DNA of 64,000 bases, taken from Mucilaginibacter gilvus (GTDB lineage: Bacteria; Bacteroidota; Bacteroidia; Sphingobacteriales; Sphingobacteriaceae). The notes under the pieces were generated by a model, which worked only from the letters and a program-made list of their open reading frames with translations, did no database searches and was not told where the DNA came from. Every line of letters begins with the position of its first letter. Positions within the stretch are counted from its first letter, which is position 1. Of this stretch, positions 25,387-33,532 are shown in pieces. The position numbers and the translations under genes were made by a program. The stretch covers positions 744,001 to 808,000 of the forward strand of contig NZ_SBIW01000003.1 in NCBI RefSeq assembly GCF_004054195.1, given 5' to 3'.

Positions 25387-25511
25387 TGTCATTGCGAGCC
25401 GCAGCGGGAGAGCCTGAGCGAAAGGGCGGCGTGGCAATCTCATAAAACAGTCCACAATGCAAAGTTCGCCACCTGTCCTATGAGATTGCCGCGCTATCGC
25501 TTGCAACGACA
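25387..25511. repeat. TGTCATTGCGAG family inverted repeat
   Basis: The outer arms TGTCATTGCGAGC and GCTTGCAACGACA pair, and inside, GGCAATCTCAT and ATGAGATTGCC form a perfect 11-bp stem. This repeat family occurs between genes in many unrelated bacteria. It separates the convergent xerD and prmC genes. Confidence 0.7.
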
Positions 25512-25517
25512 AAATGG

Positions 25518-26387
25518 TTAAATCGTTGCTTTAACCATCCTATCCCTGCCGCTCATATCCTTACGTAACTCAATGTTAGTAAATCCTTTATCAGCTAATA
25601 GCTCAACGGTTTCTTTTCCGAAAGCTTCATTGATCTCAAAGAAAAGCAAGCCACCGGTTATCAGTTTTTCTGCAGCGAAATCAGCTATAGCTTTGTAAAA
25701 AAGTAGGGGGTCATCCTCAGGTACAAACAAAGCCGAATGCGGCTCAAAATCGGTTACGTTGGTATGCATCAGGGTTTTGTCGTGCAGGGTAACGTAGGGG
25801 GGATTACTTATAATGATTTCGAATTTTCGATTTTCGATTTCGGATTTAGAAACTTTCAGTACATCTACTTCAATAAATTCCACATCAACCTCATTGATAA
25901 CCGCGTTTTGTTTGGCGGTTTGCAAGGCTTCTGCAGAAATATCTACAGCCGTAACCGCAGCATCAGGCAGGTTCTTTTTCAAGCTGATGGCAATACAACC
26001 GCTTCCCGTACCGATATCTAAAATTGAAAAAGACTTTTGACTTTCAACATTCAACTTTAAACTTAATAAAGCCCACTCTACCAATTCCTCCGTTTCGGGG
26101 CGGGGGATAAGGGTGGCGGGGTTCACTAAAAAGGAGAGTCCGTAAAACTCGGTGCTGCCTAAAATGTACTGTACGGGTTTGCAGGTTTTAAGTTCGGTAA
26201 GTATAGCGGGGAGTTTTTCCCGGGCATCCGTGGGCACATCATCCTCCGGAAACGCTTTTATTTTTGCTCTGGATAAGTCTGTTATCTCGCTGAGCACCAT
26301 AAGCGTTATCGCTTCTGTTTCCTGTGCGCCGTAAAGCTCATCAAGCACCTGGTGAAAATTGAGGAACACATCCTTAATAGTTTTCAT
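25518..26387 (-). CDS. prmC: Release factor glutamine methyltransferase
   Basis: A 289-residue SAM-dependent methyltransferase. It has an N-terminal helical domain (1-80), motif I ILDIGTGSGCIAIS, TAVDISAEAL and the catalytic NPPYV (after EIIIS). It methylates the glutamine of the GGQ motif in release factors RF1 and RF2. The ATG at 26387 (MKTIKDVF) is chosen over an upstream start that would overlap the ribD region. Two surface loops are coded by intergenic-type word repeats: LSLKLNVESQKSF (26031-26066) just before motif I and SKSEIENRKFE (25816-25850) just before NPPY. The catalytic motifs themselves are intact. Confidence 0.92.
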   Translation of the reverse strand: MKTIKDVFLNFHQVLDELYGAQETEAITLMVLSEITDLSRAKIKAFPEDDVPTDAREKLPAILTELKTCKPVQYILGSTEFYGLSFLVNPATLIPRPETEELVEWALLSLKLNVESQKSFSILDIGTGSGCIAISLKKNLPDAAVTAVDISAEALQTAKQNAVINEVDVEFIEVDVLKVSKSEIENRKFEIIISNPPYVTLHDKTLMHTNVTDFEPHSALFVPEDDPLLFYKAIADFAAEKLITGGLLFFEINEAFGKETVELLADKGFTNIELRKDMSGRDRMVKATI

Positions 26388-26420
26388 GCAACAAAGTAAC
26401 ATAAAACCTACTTTTGTACC

Positions 26421-27476
26421 ATGCAGCAACACCAAATATATATGCACCGCTGCCTGGAGCTTGCTGCTTTAGGTGCAGGCCGGGTAAGCCCGAACCCCAT
26501 GGTTGGTGCCGTAATTGTGCATAACGACAAAATAATTGGCGAGGGCTACCACCAAAAATATGGTGAAGCACATGCGGAGGTTAATGCCATTAATATGGTG
26601 ATATCCAGTTATGATAACTATGCCGAACTGTTAAGTGAAGCCACCATTTATGTTTCGCTGGAGCCCTGCGCGCATTATGGTAAAACGCCGCCCTGTGCCG
26701 ATCTTATTATTAAACACCATATTCCAAACGTAGTTGTCGGCAGCCGCGACCCGTTCCCCCAGGTAGATGGCAAGGGAATAGAAAAGCTGGTAGCCGTTGG
26801 GGTAGATGTTACCGTAGGCGTGCTGGAAGATGAATGTCGCTGGCTGAACCGCCGCTTTTTTACCCGCGTACAAAAGCACCGGCCCTACATCATCTTGAAA
26901 TGGGCGCAAACCGTTGATGGCTTTTTTGCACCGGCAGATGGCAGCCAGCATTGGATAACCGGCACCGAAGCCCGCAAGCTGGTACACCATTGGCGCGCCG
27001 AAGAAGATGCCATTTTAGTGGGCAAAAATACCGTACTGGCAGATAACCCGCAGCTGAACACGCGCTATGCGGAAGGGAGATCGCCGAAGCGGGTGGTGAT
27101 AGACAGGAGGCTTGAATTGTCACCCGATCTTAACATCTTTGACCGGGCGGTTGAAACCTTGATTTTTAACGAAATAAAAACCGATATTGACGGCAATATA
27201 AAATACATAGCCCTGGAAGACTTTGACCGCTACGTACCGCAGTACATGATGTACCAGTTGTACCTGCAAGATATCCAGTCGGTTATTATTGAGGGCGGTG
27301 CTCATACGCTAAATTCATTCATAAAAGATGGATTGTGGGATGATGCACGTATTTTTACCGGGGCGGATGTTTTAACCAATGGCATACCGGCACCAAAAAT
27401 AAGTGGCCAAAACGGCGGGCAATATGCTGTAGGCAACAACCAATTACAAGTGTTTTATAATAAGCCTAAAAGCTAA
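26421..27476 (+). CDS. ribD: Bifunctional riboflavin deaminase/reductase
   Basis: A 351-residue protein. The deaminase domain (1-145) has zinc ligands in HAEVNAI and PCAHYGKTPPCAD. The reductase domain (about 150-351) is marked by PYIILKWAQTVDGFFA, AILVGKNTVLADNPQLN and VIIEGGAHTLNSFI. It performs the second and third steps of riboflavin synthesis after GTP cyclohydrolase II, using NADPH. It is first of three linked genes: its TAA shares a base with the ATG of the transporter gene (TAATG). Other rib genes are not in the window. Confidence 0.95.
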   Translation: MQQHQIYMHRCLELAALGAGRVSPNPMVGAVIVHNDKIIGEGYHQKYGEAHAEVNAINMVISSYDNYAELLSEATIYVSLEPCAHYGKTPPCADLIIKHHIPNVVVGSRDPFPQVDGKGIEKLVAVGVDVTVGVLEDECRWLNRRFFTRVQKHRPYIILKWAQTVDGFFAPADGSQHWITGTEARKLVHHWRAEEDAILVGKNTVLADNPQLNTRYAEGRSPKRVVIDRRLELSPDLNIFDRAVETLIFNEIKTDIDGNIKYIALEDFDRYVPQYMMYQLYLQDIQSVIIEGGAHTLNSFIKDGLWDDARIFTGADVLTNGIPAPKISGQNGGQYAVGNNQLQVFYNKPKS

Positions 27477-28345
27477 TGTTATACGTTTTTCTGAGTGTTT
27501 GCTGCAGTGTAATCGTGTCGGTTTTATTAAAACTGGCAAGGCGCTATAGTATTGATATATCCCAGGCCATCACCTGGAATTACCCGGTGGCTATTTTGCT
27601 CACATGGTTCTTTTTCCGCCCCAAATTAGATTTCACAGCGCTGCAGACCGGCCCCGTGTCTATCTACATTGCCGTAGGTGTTTTGCTGCCGGTAATATTT
27701 ATGATCATGGCATCATCTGTAAGGGTAGCGGGCATTGTACGTACAGATATAGCGCAACGCTTATCGCTGTTGATACCGCTGGTAGCAGCGTTCTGGCTGT
27801 TTAAGGAGCCCTTAACGCCCATGAAGATCGTGGGTATCGTTATCGGTTTCGCGGCTATTGTATGTTCCATCCCATGGCAAAAGCAAACGGCAAACCGCAA
27901 GGTGCTCAGCAACGCCTGGTTTTACCTGCTGGTGGTGTTCTTTGGGTTTGGCGCTATTGATATTCTGTTTAAGCAGGTTGCCGCGCATAAAGAAGTTGTT
28001 TACACTACATCGCTCTTCCTTATTTTTATTTTGGCCTTTGTTATTGCACTAATAGGGCTGGTATACCGCATAGCCACTAAAGGGGCCCGCATTTCCTGGC
28101 CGCACGTTATGTTTGGCTGGATAATCGGTGTGGCCAATTTTGGCAATATCCTGTTTTACATTAAAGCGCATCAGCAATTATCAACAAGCCCTTCATCGGT
28201 GTTCTCGGCCATGAATATTGGCGTGATCACCGCAGGTGCCGTTGTTGGCCTGGTGGTGTTTAAAGAACGGCTGAGCCTGCTTAATAAAGTTGGCATAGCT
28301 TTAGCAATAGCTGCCATTATTGTTATTACCCTTTCGCAAAAATAA
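27476..28345 (+). CDS. EamA/DMT family transporter
   Basis: A 289-residue membrane protein with about ten helices arranged as two EamA repeats: the first around DISQAITWNYPVAILLTW and the second around SSVFSAMNIGVITAGAVVG. The end is VFKERLSLLNKVGIALAIAAIIVI, which is typical. Drug/metabolite transporters move small metabolites across the inner membrane; the substrate is unknown. It overlaps ribD by one base and abuts yigZ. Flavin-precursor transport is only a guess from position. Confidence 0.85.
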   Translation: MLYVFLSVCCSVIVSVLLKLARRYSIDISQAITWNYPVAILLTWFFFRPKLDFTALQTGPVSIYIAVGVLLPVIFMIMASSVRVAGIVRTDIAQRLSLLIPLVAAFWLFKEPLTPMKIVGIVIGFAAIVCSIPWQKQTANRKVLSNAWFYLLVVFFGFGAIDILFKQVAAHKEVVYTTSLFLIFILAFVIALIGLVYRIATKGARISWPHVMFGWIIGVANFGNILFYIKAHQQLSTSPSSVFSAMNIGVITAGAVVGLVVFKERLSLLNKVGIALAIAAIIVITLSQK

Positions 28346-28960
28346 ATGCTTTTCGACGATACGTACAAAACTATTGCCCAACCGGCGGAGGGCATCTTTC
28401 GCGACCGTGGCAGTAAATTCCTCGGGTATGCGTACCCCATCAGTTCTGATGCTGATATTAAACCCATCGTAGCCAAATTAAAGGCCGAACACCCTAAGGC
28501 TAACCACCATTGCTGGGCCATGCGCCTGGGGATAGACCGTTCCGTTTTCCGTGTGAATGATGATGGCGAACCTTCCGGTACAGCGGGCAGGCCGATCTTG
28601 AATATCCTGGTCTCCAAAAATATTACCAATGTGCTGGTGGTGGTAGTTCGCTATTTTGGGGGGACACTTTTAGGTGTGCCGGGCCTGATCAATGCCTACA
28701 AACTCACTACCGAAGCCGCGCTGGAGAAAGCCGAGATCATCGAAAAAACGGTTAATGATATCTACACTATTACTTTTGAATACGCCCAGATGAACGATGT
28801 AATGCGGATCATCAAAGAGGAGCAGTTGCAAGTGCTGGAGCAAACTTCGGAGTTGAATTGCAGTATTCAATTCTCCATCCGCAAAACACAGGTGGAGCAG
28901 GTAATGAGCAAGCTGAACAAGGTAGAGAAGGCGAAGGTAGTTTATAATTACAGCGGCTAA
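28346..28960 (+). CDS. YigZ/IMPACT family protein
   Basis: A 204-residue protein of the UPF0029/IMPACT family. The N-terminal domain carries EGIFRDRGSKFLGYAYP, NHHCWAMRLG and DDGEPSGTAGRPIL. It continues with VVVRYFGGTLLGVPGLINAY, and the C-terminal DUF1949 domain follows from about residue 135. Homologues bind nucleic acid or influence translation control; the bacterial role is not settled. It begins at the base after the transporter stop, so ribD, eamA and yigZ form one transcription unit. Confidence 0.9.
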   Translation: MLFDDTYKTIAQPAEGIFRDRGSKFLGYAYPISSDADIKPIVAKLKAEHPKANHHCWAMRLGIDRSVFRVNDDGEPSGTAGRPILNILVSKNITNVLVVVVRYFGGTLLGVPGLINAYKLTTEAALEKAEIIEKTVNDIYTITFEYAQMNDVMRIIKEEQLQVLEQTSELNCSIQFSIRKTQVEQVMSKLNKVEKAKVVYNYSG

Positions 28961-28965
28961 TACAC

Positions 28966-28998
28966 GATTGCAGGATTTTAGGATGAACAGGATTTGAT
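28966..28998. repeat. Single arm of GATTTTAGGATGAACAGGATT word repeat
   Basis: The words CAGGATTTTAGGATGAACAGG match, with GG for GA, the arm of the 171-bp element at 17461-17631. No partner arm is found before mgtE. The remaining 140 bases up to the mgtE start carry nothing recognisable. Confidence 0.4.
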
Positions 28999-29142
28999 TT
29001 GCGGAACGATCAAAACTTCCTTCTACTTCATTGCCGCCGGTCTCAACCGATGGAACGCTGCTTGCAGGCATTGGCCTAAAACGTTTCTAAATTGCGTTTT
29101 TAAGACGGCATTACTCGCCAATTTTGCCTAATTTGCCTCCAT

Positions 29143-30498
29143 ATGCAATCTTTTGAAATAGATAAATCGGACCTGCTGCGCATTAAAACCGCGCTTGAAG
29201 GGGATGATGCTGGTTTAGAGGTGGTTCTGCAAGAGTACCACGCCTCTGAAATAGCTATCCTATTTGAAAAGCTGCCGCAGGAAGCCAAGGAGCGCATCAT
29301 CAATATGCTGCCGGCAGATATCGCCTCGGAAGTACTCTCCGAGATGACCGAGGAATCGCACCCGGAGGACCTGTTGCTGAACATGCATCCGGATAAGCGG
29401 TCGGACATTGTAGAGGAACTGGATTATGACGATGCTACGGATATTATTTCGCAGCTGGAGGAACATGAGCAGCACGAGATCCTGCAGGATATTGACCAGG
29501 AGGATGCCCATAACATCCGCGCGCTTTTAAAGTACGACGAAGACACCGCGGGCGGTCTGATGAACTCCGAAATTATCAAGGTGAACATCAACCTTGATAA
29601 AAAAGAAGCATTGGACGAGATCATCCGTCAATCGGAAGAGATGGAGGAGTTTTACACCATTTATGTGGTGGACGATGAAAACGTACTGCAAGGCATCCTT
29701 TCCATCAAATCTATTATCAAGGCACGGTCAGACGCGCGTGTGAGCGACCTGGTGGACAAGAATTTTATCTACGTAAAAGCCGAACTCGACCAGGAAGATG
29801 TGGCGGGCCTGATATCGCAATACAACTTAACCACCATCCCCGTGGTAGATGATAACATGAAACTGCTGGGCCGTGTTACGGTAGATGATATCATCGACGT
29901 AATGGAGCAGGAAAGTACCGAGGATATCCTGAAGATCTCCGGCGTATCCGAAGACGAAGAACTAAGCGGTAACTGGAAAGAGGCCGTAAAAAGCCGCCTG
30001 CCCTGGCTGGTGATCAATTTGGGTACGGCATACCTGGCCGCATCAATCATCAGGCACTTCGATAGCACCGTATCGCAATTACCGCAGATAGCGGCTTATA
30101 TGACCATTATTGCAGGTATGGGTGGTAACGCCGCCACGCAATCACTGGCGGTAACCGTCCGCAGGATCTCGTTAAGCGATCTGAGCGACGCGCAGGCTTA
30201 TAATACCGTACTGAAAGAGTTTTTGGTAGGGCTGTTAAACGGCGCTGCTAACGGATTAATTGTTTTTGCTATCGCCATGTTTTATGACGCCGACCCATTA
30301 CTGGGCCTGGTATTGTTTTTAGCCATGACGGGCAATTTGGTAATAGCCGGTTTAACGGGTGCATCCATCCCGCTGGTGCTGAAAAGGGTAGGGATAGACC
30401 CCGCCGTGGCATCATCCATCATCATTACCACCTTTACAGATTGCGCCGGTTTTTTGCTACCCCTATGGCTAGCAAGTAAGTTTTTACTGCATAGTTAA
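29143..30498 (+). CDS. mgtE: MgtE family magnesium transporter
   Basis: A 451-residue Mg2+ channel. It has an acidic N domain (about 1-130, LEEHEQHEILQDIDQEDAHN), two CBS domains (about 135-255, VVDDENVLQGILSIKSI and IPVVDDNMKLLGRVTVDDII) and a plug helix. Five membrane helices follow, with AGMGGNAATQSLAVTVRRI and the pore-lining TDCAGFLLPLW near the end. Intracellular Mg2+ bound to the N and CBS domains closes the channel. CorA is also encoded in this window, so the cell has two Mg2+ uptake routes here. No Mg2+ riboswitch is seen in the upstream 180 bases. Confidence 0.94.
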   Translation: MQSFEIDKSDLLRIKTALEGDDAGLEVVLQEYHASEIAILFEKLPQEAKERIINMLPADIASEVLSEMTEESHPEDLLLNMHPDKRSDIVEELDYDDATDIISQLEEHEQHEILQDIDQEDAHNIRALLKYDEDTAGGLMNSEIIKVNINLDKKEALDEIIRQSEEMEEFYTIYVVDDENVLQGILSIKSIIKARSDARVSDLVDKNFIYVKAELDQEDVAGLISQYNLTTIPVVDDNMKLLGRVTVDDIIDVMEQESTEDILKISGVSEDEELSGNWKEAVKSRLPWLVINLGTAYLAASIIRHFDSTVSQLPQIAAYMTIIAGMGGNAATQSLAVTVRRISLSDLSDAQAYNTVLKEFLVGLLNGAANGLIVFAIAMFYDADPLLGLVLFLAMTGNLVIAGLTGASIPLVLKRVGIDPAVASSIIITTFTDCAGFLLPLWLASKFLLHS

Positions 30499-30548
30499 AA
30501 GAGAATAGAGTTTTATTTTAAATTTGACCCATCAAAATACTGATACCC

Positions 30549-31565
30549 ATGACCGAAGTACGTTACAACTGGACACACGACGAAATAGCAGAAATATACC
30601 ACGCCCCCTTGTTAGACCTGGTTTACCGGGCGGCAAGCATTCACCGCGAAAATAAAGATTATGCCGAGGTGCAGATCAGTTCGCTGATCTCTATCAAAAC
30701 TGGGGGATGCCCCGAGGATTGCGCGTATTGCCCGCAAGCGGCGCGTTATAATACAGGTGTGGATGTACACGCCATTATGCCAAAGGAAGAGGTTATTGCC
30801 GTTGCGCAAAAAGCCAAGAACGGTGGTGCAAGTCGCCTTTGTATGGGGGCAGCCTGGCGCGAGGTACGCGATAACCGCGACTTTGACAAAGTAATTGATA
30901 TGGTGAAAGCCGTGAACGCCATGGATATGGAAGTTTGCTGCACGCTGGGCATGCTTACCGAAGGGCAGGCGCAAAGATTAGCTGATGCAGGCCTGTATGC
31001 CTACAACCATAACTTAGATACATCTGAAGACGACTATAAACGCATCATCACCACCCGTACTTACGATGATCGCCTGCAAACATTAGAGCATGTGCGCAAA
31101 GCAAAGATCTCGGTATGCAGCGGTGGTATCATTGGCCTTGGCGAAACCGTTGCCGACAGGGTTTCGATGCTGAAGACCTTATCCAACATGCCAAAGCACC
31201 CAGAAAGCGTGCCTATCAACGCGTTAGTGCCGGTTAAGGGCACACCGCTTGCAGATCAGCCAAGGGTATCTGTTTGGGAGATGGTAAGGATGATAGCAAC
31301 CGCGCGTATTGTAATGCCGAAGACCGTAGTAAGGCTTTCTGCAGGCCGTACCGAAATGAGCACATTAGAGCAGGCGTTCTGCTTTATGGCCGGTGCCAAT
31401 TCCATTTTTGCCGGTGAGAAACTACTCACTACGCCAAACCCTTCTTTTGATGAAGACATGGCCATGTTCGAACTGCTGGGCCTAACACCACGCAAAGCCT
31501 TTAAAAACGGCAGGCCGAATGTTTCCAAAGAAATAAAGGAAATGAGTATAAACGAGGTGATATAG
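30549..31565 (+). CDS. bioB: Biotin synthase
   Basis: A 338-residue radical-SAM enzyme with the [4Fe-4S] motif [10 protein letters not shown] (CxxxCxxC, about residue 54-61) and [18 protein letters not shown], and SAGRTEM with the Arg that binds the [2Fe-2S] cluster. It inserts sulfur into dethiobiotin to make biotin. A box TAAATTTG at 30529-30536 (TAnnTTTG) lies 12 bases upstream and may be its -7 element. No other bio genes lie beside it; an Mrr-type nuclease gene follows after 3 bases. Confidence 0.95.
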   Translation: MTEVRYNWTHDEIAEIYHAPLLDLVYRAASIHRENKDYAEVQISSLISIKTGGCPEDCAYCPQAARYNTGVDVHAIMPKEEVIAVAQKAKNGGASRLCMGAAWREVRDNRDFDKVIDMVKAVNAMDMEVCCTLGMLTEGQAQRLADAGLYAYNHNLDTSEDDYKRIITTRTYDDRLQTLEHVRKAKISVCSGGIIGLGETVADRVSMLKTLSNMPKHPESVPINALVPVKGTPLADQPRVSVWEMVRMIATARIVMPKTVVRLSAGRTEMSTLEQAFCFMAGANSIFAGEKLLTTPNPSFDEDMAMFELLGLTPRKAFKNGRPNVSKEIKEMSINEVI

Positions 31566-31568
31566 CTA

Positions 31569-32462
31569 ATGGCAAGGAAGAGATATAATCTTACTCTACC
31601 GTCGTTTGATGAGTTACTTGTCCCAACAGTTAAAGCCTTAATGAAATTAGGAGGCTCTGGTTCGGTCGAAGAAATCAACAATCTTGTTTACGAAATTGCC
31701 AAAATTTCCGAAGAGGTTCTTCAAGTTTTACATGGGGAGAGTGATACACGCACTGAAATCGACTATCGGCTTGCATGGAGTAGGACTTATCTAAAGAAAT
31801 TTGGACTTCTTGAAAACTCATCCCGTGGAATTTGGGCTTTATTAAAGGCTGATGTGGACGTTTCAAAGTTAAGTAATGCTGAAATAGTACGCTTTGTTCG
31901 AGAAAAATCAACCATTGACAAGCTTGACAAAGCCGAAGCATTAGAGCCGATAAATACGAATCAAGTCAATAAGGAAGTTGAAGAAGAAGTTGATAATACA
32001 GAAGAATGGAAAAATATTCTGTTAAATACGCTGTATAAAATTACTCCTTCTGCATTTGAGAGATTAGCTCAGCGAATACTTCGTGAAAGTGGATTTTTTC
32101 AAGTAGAAGTTACGGGAAAAGTGGGCGATGGCGGAATAGATGGAAAAGGGATTGTAAGAGTCAGTGGCCTGCTAAGTTTTCATGTCATATTTCAATGTAA
32201 GCGCTACAAAGGGTCAGTGTCTCCAAGTCAAATCCGAGATTTTAGAGGTGCTATGCAAGGCCGTGCGGACAAAGGATTGATAATTACTACTGGAACTTTT
32301 ACGCGCGAGGCCATTAAAGAAGCTACACGTGACGGCGCGCCACCAATCGATTTGATAGACGGCGAACTTCTTTGCGATAAGCTAAAGGAATTAAAGTTAG
32401 GGATAGCTACCAAACTTACAGAAACTATCGAAGTCCGAAAAGAGTGGTTTGATAATCTTTAA
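31569..32462 (+). CDS. Mrr-like restriction endonuclease
   Basis: A 297-residue protein with an N-terminal winged-helix Mrr_N domain (about 8-95, LPSFDELLVPTVKALMKLGG) and a C-terminal PD-(D/E)XK nuclease domain. The nuclease carries GDGGIDGKG (metal-binding Asp) and FQCKRYKG (the QxK variant). Type IV Mrr enzymes cut DNA with foreign methylation. The gene is visibly more AT-rich than its neighbours and has different codon use. It lies only 3 bases after bioB with no partner methylase, suggesting acquisition by transfer and reading from the bioB promoter. Confidence 0.88.
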   Translation: MARKRYNLTLPSFDELLVPTVKALMKLGGSGSVEEINNLVYEIAKISEEVLQVLHGESDTRTEIDYRLAWSRTYLKKFGLLENSSRGIWALLKADVDVSKLSNAEIVRFVREKSTIDKLDKAEALEPINTNQVNKEVEEEVDNTEEWKNILLNTLYKITPSAFERLAQRILRESGFFQVEVTGKVGDGGIDGKGIVRVSGLLSFHVIFQCKRYKGSVSPSQIRDFRGAMQGRADKGLIITTGTFTREAIKEATRDGAPPIDLIDGELLCDKLKELKLGIATKLTETIEVRKEWFDNL

Positions 32463-32521
32463 AAACTTCAATTAAAACAAACCTGCCATAATATCTCTTT
32501 TATACTCAAAAAAGAAATATT

Positions 32522-32836
32522 ATGGCATTTGACCAATACCACGAACCACCAGAAGAGTTATCTGACAAAACCCGCACCTTCGCACGCATGATCGTTTCCC
32601 TTGGTGAGGAAGCTGAAGCAATAAACTGGTACGAGCAGCGCATCTCGGTAGAAAAAGACAAACAAGCAAAAGCAATTATGCAGAACGCCCAGCACGAGGA
32701 GTTTAAGCACTTCGGTATGGATCTGGAGTTTTTGCTGCGCCAAAAACCCGTTTGGCGTAAAACCCTGCAAGCTATTTTATTTAAAGAAGGTGATATTGTA
32801 GAATTAGGCGAAGAGGGCGAAGAAGCTTCGGAGTAA
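32522..32836 (+). CDS. Encapsulated-ferritin-like (EncFtn) protein
   Basis: A 104-residue two-helix protein matching the EncFtn family: YHEPPEELSDKTR at the start, then IVSLGEEAEAINWYEQR, whose E29/E30/E32 and W36 fall at the iron-site positions. HEEFKH (residues 58-63) gives the second Glu and the His. EncFtn forms an annular decamer that oxidises Fe2+, usually inside an encapsulin shell. The C-terminus (KEGDIVELGEEGEEASE) shows no encapsulin-targeting peptide and no shell gene is nearby, so it probably works alone or with a distant partner. Start ATG 32522 is well placed. Confidence 0.8.
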   Translation: MAFDQYHEPPEELSDKTRTFARMIVSLGEEAEAINWYEQRISVEKDKQAKAIMQNAQHEEFKHFGMDLEFLLRQKPVWRKTLQAILFKEGDIVELGEEGEEASE

Positions 32837-32881
32837 AATTAGTATTCGATTTTTTAAATTCGAATTGCCTACATTCATAAC

Positions 32882-33191
32882 ATGCAAATTTTATGGTGCT
32901 GGCGGTGTAAAATAGAAGTACCAATGCTGGATGACGACGAAATGCCAATGGCACGGAGTCTCTATAGCGCCGCTTTCAAGAATGCTCTCATCATGACCGG
33001 TTTAAACCTTGCTTGATTATTATAATCAGGTGACGGGTTTTGATGAAACCAATTATAACGCCGTAATGCACCACATAGTTGCTTTATATGGGTCGGCTTG
33101 CGAAGTTTGTTCTAAACCATATAGAGCGCCGCAAGCTGCCTTTTGCGCTGCATGTTTCAAGAATATGACCATACCTAATACCTCACTTTAG
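32882..33191 (+). pseudogene. Frameshifted zinc-ribbon-like protein
   Basis: Frame one (32882-33016) reads WCWRCKIEVPMLDDDEM and ends at a TGA. Frame two (33006-33191) continues as LLDYYNQVTGFDETNYNAVM and then CEVCSKPYRAPQAAFCAACF. Removing one C from the run near 33007-33008 joins them into a protein of about 104 residues with CxxC pairs at the start, in CEVC and in CAAC. That makes a likely zinc-binding protein of unknown function. The break is a single extra base, so it is either a recent pseudogene or a sequencing error. Confidence 0.6.
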
Positions 33192-33195
33192 TTAA

Positions 33196-33309
33196 TCTCC
33201 TGTTTTCATTAACCGCGCTTCCGCTCAAAACAACCTTATTGTACTCCAAACAGATTTTGGCTTAAAGGATGGCGCGGTATCGGCTATGAAGCATAATGCT
33301 CAAAGCTGA
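33196..33309 (+). pseudogene. N-terminal relic of a secreted SAM hydroxide adenosyltransferase (DUF62)
   Basis: An open stretch without a start codon reads NLIVLQTDFGLKDGAVSAMK, preceded by RASAQN, which looks like the end of a signal peptide. This matches the N-terminus of the secreted DUF62 / SAM hydroxide adenosyltransferase family (TDFGxxDGAVSAMK). It then runs into unrelated codons and a TGA. Most of the gene is missing. The rest of the 341-bp gap to 33532 shows only AT-rich DNA and an unassigned 42-codon open stretch. Confidence 0.55.
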
Positions 33310-33532
33310 TTTTTTTACCTTACGTATAAGTATTCGGTATTCGAAATAGGCGAACCCCAGGGCGTAATCACGCCAAACCAATCGGTGTCATGCCCTCACT
33401 CAATAGGTGTAATCCCCCGAATGAATACCTTAACAATAAGTTAATAAAGTGTGCATAACTTATTGAAACTTAACTCACACCTTTGAGCGTATAATTATAA
33501 CTTAACAAACATTCACTTACACTACAAAACTT

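Noticed and set aside
33316..33444. 42-codon open stretch with YKYSVFEIGEPQGVITPNQ
   Set aside because: No start codon and no recognised family; it could be another part of the decayed gene at 33196 but I cannot support that.
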